Source: Saprospiraceae bacterium (GTDB lineage Bacteria > Bacteroidota > Bacteroidia > Chitinophagales > Saprospiraceae). From it: a DNA stretch of 7,468 bases. The stretch covers positions 1 to 7,468 of the forward strand of contig JAGQXA010000110.1 in the NCBI GenBank assembly GCA_020436865.1, given 5' to 3'. Position 1 is the first letter of the stretch; each line of letters starts with the position of its first letter. The position numbers and the translations under genes are program-made. The notes beneath the pieces are model-generated. The model did not search any database. It was not told the DNA's origin and saw nothing but the letters and a program-made list of their open reading frames with translations. Below are positions 4,532 to 7,468 of the stretch, in pieces.

Positions 4532-7468
4532 ATGAAAAGAGATGTTACCCCCCTGATCCTTGCAATCAGCCTGGCCTGCTTGTGCCTTGCTTTTACCCTT
4601 CCTGCCCAAACCACTATCTGGGAAGAAGATTTTGAAACCGAAGGCGATGGGATCCGCTACTCCGCCTCTAATCTGTTCTATGGCGGTGGAAATGACTATT
4701 TCGGCCGCGTCTATGGGCCGACGCACGAGTATACCGCAGCTGGTTCGGGCAACCCGATCTTTCTGACGGGAACCGGCGACCCCAGTAACCAGAACGGACT
4801 GTATCTCAACTATAGCGGAGATTATTTTCTGGCCGGGGAAGATCTCGACGACAACAGCGGCGATCAGTTGGATACCAAGTCGATCACCTTCGATGCGATC
4901 GATATCTCCGCCTTCACCAACCTGACCTTTGCCGGATTATTTGGAGCTTGCAACGAGAATCCCTGCGGCTCCAATCAATACGACGACAACGATTACATCC
5001 GCGTTTTCTATAACATCGACGGCCAGGGAGAGGTGCAGGCGCTTTGCTTTTCGGCCGATATCGAGTGTAACGGCCCCGGCGATGTCACCAACGAACCGCT
5101 GCACCGCGATCCGAACTGCGACGGCGACGGCGGAGAAGGCGAGCTGATCACCTGTACCATGCAGGAATTCTCTTTCTCGGTGCCTAACGGGAGTTCGATC
5201 GTGTTTCGGGTGGAAGTGCATGCAAATGGAAGCCACGAAGAAATTGCCCTCGACCGCTTCCGCTTGCTCGGGGAAGAGCTGGGTGGAGATTGTACCGACC
5301 CGGTGGTGAATACTATCTCGACTTCCGGGAGCGGTTGTCCGGGCGAAACCGTCATGCTCACGGTCGACGGCCTGCTCAACGATGCCTCCGATTGGCACTG
5401 GTACGAACTCGGTTGCGGAGATACGCCCGTTGGCGTCGGGGTCAATGTATGGGTGAGCCCCAGCACGACCACTACCTACTATGTGCGCGGCGAACCCGGC
5501 TGCGACGGCCCGGTCACCTGTGCGACCATCGTCGTTGACGCCGACGATTCGACAGATCCCGTGCTGACCATTCCTGGCGACGTGACCGTCGAATGTGGCG
5601 AATCACTGAATCCGCCCCCGATCACTTGCGGGCCGGTTCCGCTATTGCTGGACATGCTGACGGTCAATCTGGGCCCCGGAGGGAACGCCACGCTTTATGC
5701 CTCTGATTTCGATGCCGGAAGCCTGGATGCCTGTGTTACGAGCGGACTTTCCTTTTCCTTTGCGCCCATGGGCGCCAACGATTTTCTGACCCTGACTTGC
5801 GCTGATCTCGGCGTCCACCTGGAAACCGTCTATGTCCAGGACGGCAACGGCAACCAGAGTGTGGCCGAAGTGAGCTACGAGGTACAGGATCAACAAGGGT
5901 ACTGTGCCGGCGGAGGTGGCTGTGGGCCGACCCCCGTGCTGCATCAAACCCTGCATACCAACCTTCCGCCTTCGGGCTCGCTCGAACTGTACGCCGGCCT
6001 GTTCGATCTGGCTAGCCAGGATGTCTGTTCTACGGGCTCTTTGGCCTTCTCCTATTCCAATGCGATAGCCGACGACAGCCTGACCTTCACTTGTTCGGAA
6101 ACGGGGCTCAATAGTCTGAATATATGGGTGTCGGATGGCGACCTCAACTTCGGATCGGCCTCTGTGCTGCTCGATGTACAGGATAACCTCGGCGCTTGCC
6201 CCGGAACTGCAGGTTGTGTACCGCTGCCCTTGATCGTGGGTGGGCTGGCTGTCGATCTGCCGCCTATTCGGCAGGTGATCCTTTATGCTGCCGATTTTGA
6301 TGCCGGCAGTGTCGATCTCTGTGGAACGAACGGGCTCACTTTTTCCTTTTCCAGCGATCCGGCCGACCAGACGCGGCTCTTTACCTGTGCCGATATCGGT
6401 CTTCAGTCGCTTGAAGTATGGGTGACCGACGGCAACGGCAACCAGAGCTGGGTAGTTACGACCCTGTCGGTGCAGGATCTGCAGAACGATTGTTCCGGCG
6501 TTGGATTTGCAACAGTTACCGATAACTGTGATCCGGCGCCCGGTCTAAGCTATCAGGATGTGTCGTCGGATGGCGTTTGTCCGACTGTGGAAGTAATCAC
6601 CCGCACCTGGACGGCAGTCGATGTCAACGGTAACTCCGTTAGCCTCGATCAGATCATCACCTTGCAGGACACGACTGAGCCGACCATTGAATGCCCGGAT
6701 GACCAGGAAGTAGTGCTCGATGCCAACTGTCAGGCAAGCCTGCCCGACTATACTGCATTGGTGACTGCCGGCGATGACTGCACCCAATTGCCGGCGATCA
6801 GCCAATTACCGGTGGCTGGCAATTTGCTTTCGGCCGACCTGGTCGTGACCCTCACGGCTACCGACGATTGCGGGAATGCAGCGAGCTGCACCTTCACCGT
6901 ACTAGCCAAAGACGAAATGGCCCCTGCCGTGGTTTGTCCGGCCGACCAAAGCGGCATGCTCGACGCCAACTGCGAGTTCATCCTGCCCGATTATACCCTC
7001 GGATTGGGGATCATCGACAATTGTGATCCCGCGCCGACTGCCGTGCAAACGCCTCCGCCCGGAACTGTGGTTTCCGACGATACGCCGATCAGCATCGCCG
7101 TGTCGGATGCCTCCGGCAATACCAAGATCTGTTCGTTCGACCTGTTGCTGGACAGTAACCCTCCGGTCCTTTCCGCAACTCCCGGCGACCTGACTGTAGA
7201 GTGCGCCGCCGATGTGCCCGGCGCTCAGAGCGTGACCGCCAATGACGACTGCGACGGTCAAGTGCAAGTGATCTTTACCCAGACCGGCCTTCCCCTTGCC
7301 TGTCCGGGCGACGGGACCGTCGTCAATACCTGGACGGCCACCGATAGCGAAGGCCATCAGGTGACCCATACGCAAACAGTTACCGTGGCCGATCAAACCG
7401 CTCCGGTATTATCGGGTATGCCGGCCGACCTCACCGTCAGTTGTCTCAGCGAAGTGCCGGGATCCCAG
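4532..7468 (+). CDS. Giant secreted multidomain protein with HYR-like repeats (3' end beyond window)
   Basis: The frame is open from the ATG at 4532 to the last base, 979 codons with no stop, so only the N-terminal part is seen. Residues 1-25 form a signal peptide (MKRD, a hydrophobic core, then LPA before Q26). Residues 29-250 are a beta-rich domain opening with EEDFETEGDG and containing NDYFGR, YDDNDYIRV and IALDRFRLLGEE. It resembles an N-terminal module I recall from other Bacteroidota secreted proteins, some of them nucleases. Residues 254-336 are an Ig/PKD-like domain with WHWYE and TTTTYYV. From 341 on come HYR-like modules, the first split by three 98-residue repeats (about 367-654). 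More modules begin at 715, 796, 876 and 956. The protein is acidic, rich in Asp, Gly and paired Cys, which suits a disulfide- and calcium-stabilised extracellular stalk. Export by the type IX system is plausible, but its C-terminal signal would lie outside the window. An adhesin or surface role is inferred. The stop-less frame is easily missed by ORF callers that require closure. No Shine-Dalgarno precedes the ATG. Confidence 0.9.
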   Translation, partial: MKRDVTPLILAISLACLCLAFTLPAQTTIWEEDFETEGDGIRYSASNLFYGGGNDYFGRVYGPTHEYTAAGSGNPIFLTGTGDPSNQNGLYLNYSGDYFLAGEDLDDNSGDQLDTKSITFDAIDISAFTNLTFAGLFGACNENPCGSNQYDDNDYIRVFYNIDGQGEVQALCFSADIECNGPGDVTNEPLHRDPNCDGDGGEGELITCTMQEFSFSVPNGSSIVFRVEVHANGSHEEIALDRFRLLGEELGGDCTDPVVNTISTSGSGCPGETVMLTVDGLLNDASDWHWYELGCGDTPVGVGVNVWVSPSTTTTYYVRGEPGCDGPVTCATIVVDADDSTDPVLTIPGDVTVECGESLNPPPITCGPVPLLLDMLTVNLGPGGNATLYASDFDAGSLDACVTSGLSFSFAPMGANDFLTLTCADLGVHLETVYVQDGNGNQSVAEVSYEVQDQQGYCAGGGGCGPTPVLHQTLHTNLPPSGSLELYAGLFDLASQDVCSTGSLAFSYSNAIADDSLTFTCSETGLNSLNIWVSDGDLNFGSASVLLDVQDNLGACPGTAGCVPLPLIVGGLAVDLPPIRQVILYAADFDAGSVDLCGTNGLTFSFSSDPADQTRLFTCADIGLQSLEVWVTDGNGNQSWVVTTLSVQDLQNDCSGVGFATVTDNCDPAPGLSYQDVSSDGVCPTVEVITRTWTAVDVNGNSVSLDQIITLQDTTEPTIECPDDQEVVLDANCQASLPDYTALVTAGDDCTQLPAISQLPVAGNLLSADLVVTLTATDDCGNAASCTFTVLAKDEMAPAVVCPADQSGMLDANCEFILPDYTLGLGIIDNCDPAPTAVQTPPPGTVVSDDTPISIAVSDASGNTKICSFDLLLDSNPPVLSATPGDLTVECAADVPGAQSVTANDDCDGQVQVIFTQTGLPLACPGDGTVVNTWTATDSEGHQVTHTQTVTVADQTAPVLSGMPADLTVSCLSEVPGSQ
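5552..6673 (+). other. HYR-like module split by the 98-residue repeat array
   Basis: The N-terminal half of a module (TDPVLTIPGDVTVECGESL, from 5552) is followed by the three 98-residue units. Only then comes what looks like its C-terminal half (GFATVTDNCDPAPGLSY, then RTWTAVDVNGNS and QIITLQDT, ending at 6673). The whole span is 1122 bases; minus three units of 294 it is 240 bases, equal to the module length downstream. The reassembled module aligns with the one at 7157, which also shows GDLTVEC, NDDCDG, TWTATD and a terminal VAD. The exact junctions are not certain. Confidence 0.65.
5630..6493 (+). repeat. Three tandem 98-residue (294-base) protein repeats
   Basis: Three units start at 5630, 5924 and 6218, exactly 294 bases apart. 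Each has a 92-residue core that aligns without gaps, plus a six-residue linker. Conserved positions include LYAxxFD, SxDxCxT, FSF/FSY, FTC or LTC followed by AD/SE, VWV or its variants, DGNGNQS and VQD, ending in C. By hand count, units 1 and 3 share 44 of 92 residues, units 1 and 2 share 39, and units 2 and 3 share 38. Units 1 and 3 also share an identical 20-base run (5840-5859 and 6428-6447). The tail resembles the end of a HYR or Ig-like strand pattern. I recall similar repeats in large Saprospiraceae proteins but cannot name a Pfam family. Confidence 0.88.
6674..7468 (+). repeat. HYR-like module array, about 80 residues per module
   Basis: Module starts fall at 6674, 6917, 7157 and 7397, giving periods of 243, 240 and 240 bases; the last is cut by the window end. 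Each starts with a xxP segment and a short strand ending in Cys (TIECP, AVVCP, LTVEC, LTVSC). Two flavours are visible. The first two carry LDANC followed by LPDYT and a 'TATDDCGN'- or 'VSDASGN'-type centre. The third carries VEC, NDDCDG and NTWTATD, and the fourth begins in the same way. This matches the hyalin-repeat (HYR) pattern common in giant Bacteroidota surface proteins. Confidence 0.85.

Noticed and set aside
4937..5472. Minus-strand frames of about 150 codons, with others at 5642-5956, 6545-6981 and 6902-7396
   Set aside because: All lie opposite the long open frame with signal peptide and periodic modules; they are shadows of its biased codon use.
5630..6493. Possible CRISPR-like or mobile-element repeat because of regular spacing
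   Set aside because: The periodicity is at protein level within an open frame, with over half of the residues diverged and no short identical repeat-spacer pattern or terminal inverted repeats.

Overview
The window looks like chromosomal DNA from a member of the Bacteroidota, most likely of the Saprospiraceae/Lewinella type; this is inference. The clues are a glutamyl-tRNA synthetase with the extra segment after the KLSKR loop that I associate with this phylum, gene starts with no Shine-Dalgarno sequence, a lipoprotein signal with a LNAC lipobox on a di-heme peroxidase, and a very large Cys-rich secreted protein built from HYR-like modules. There are no RNA genes, insertion sequences, CRISPR arrays or phage genes that I can see.

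Layout from left to right: gltX (26-1570, minus); a 290-base divergent spacer; a NodB-type polysaccharide deacetylase (1861-2532, plus); a strong, possibly bidirectional hairpin terminator (2574-2612); a lipoprotein di-heme cytochrome c peroxidase/MauG-family protein (2633-3970, minus), convergent with the deacetylase; a 561-base spacer that is AT-rich in its middle; and the 5' part of a giant secreted modular protein (4532 to the window end, plus, no stop reached).

The genes do not form an operon and alternate in direction. gltX is housekeeping. The other three act at or outside the cell envelope: carbohydrate de-N-acetylation, periplasmic peroxide reduction or oxidation chemistry, and a surface or secreted adhesin-like protein. 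No direct functional link between them is visible.

The most interesting part is the architecture of the large protein. Its HYR-like modules recur about every 80 residues, but the first is split. Between its 'VEC' half and its 'TWTA' half lie three tandem units with an exact period of 294 bases (98 residues). Subtracting three units from the split module leaves 240 bases, the same as the neighbouring modules. This suggests a repeat array nested inside a module rather than simple end-to-end tandem growth.
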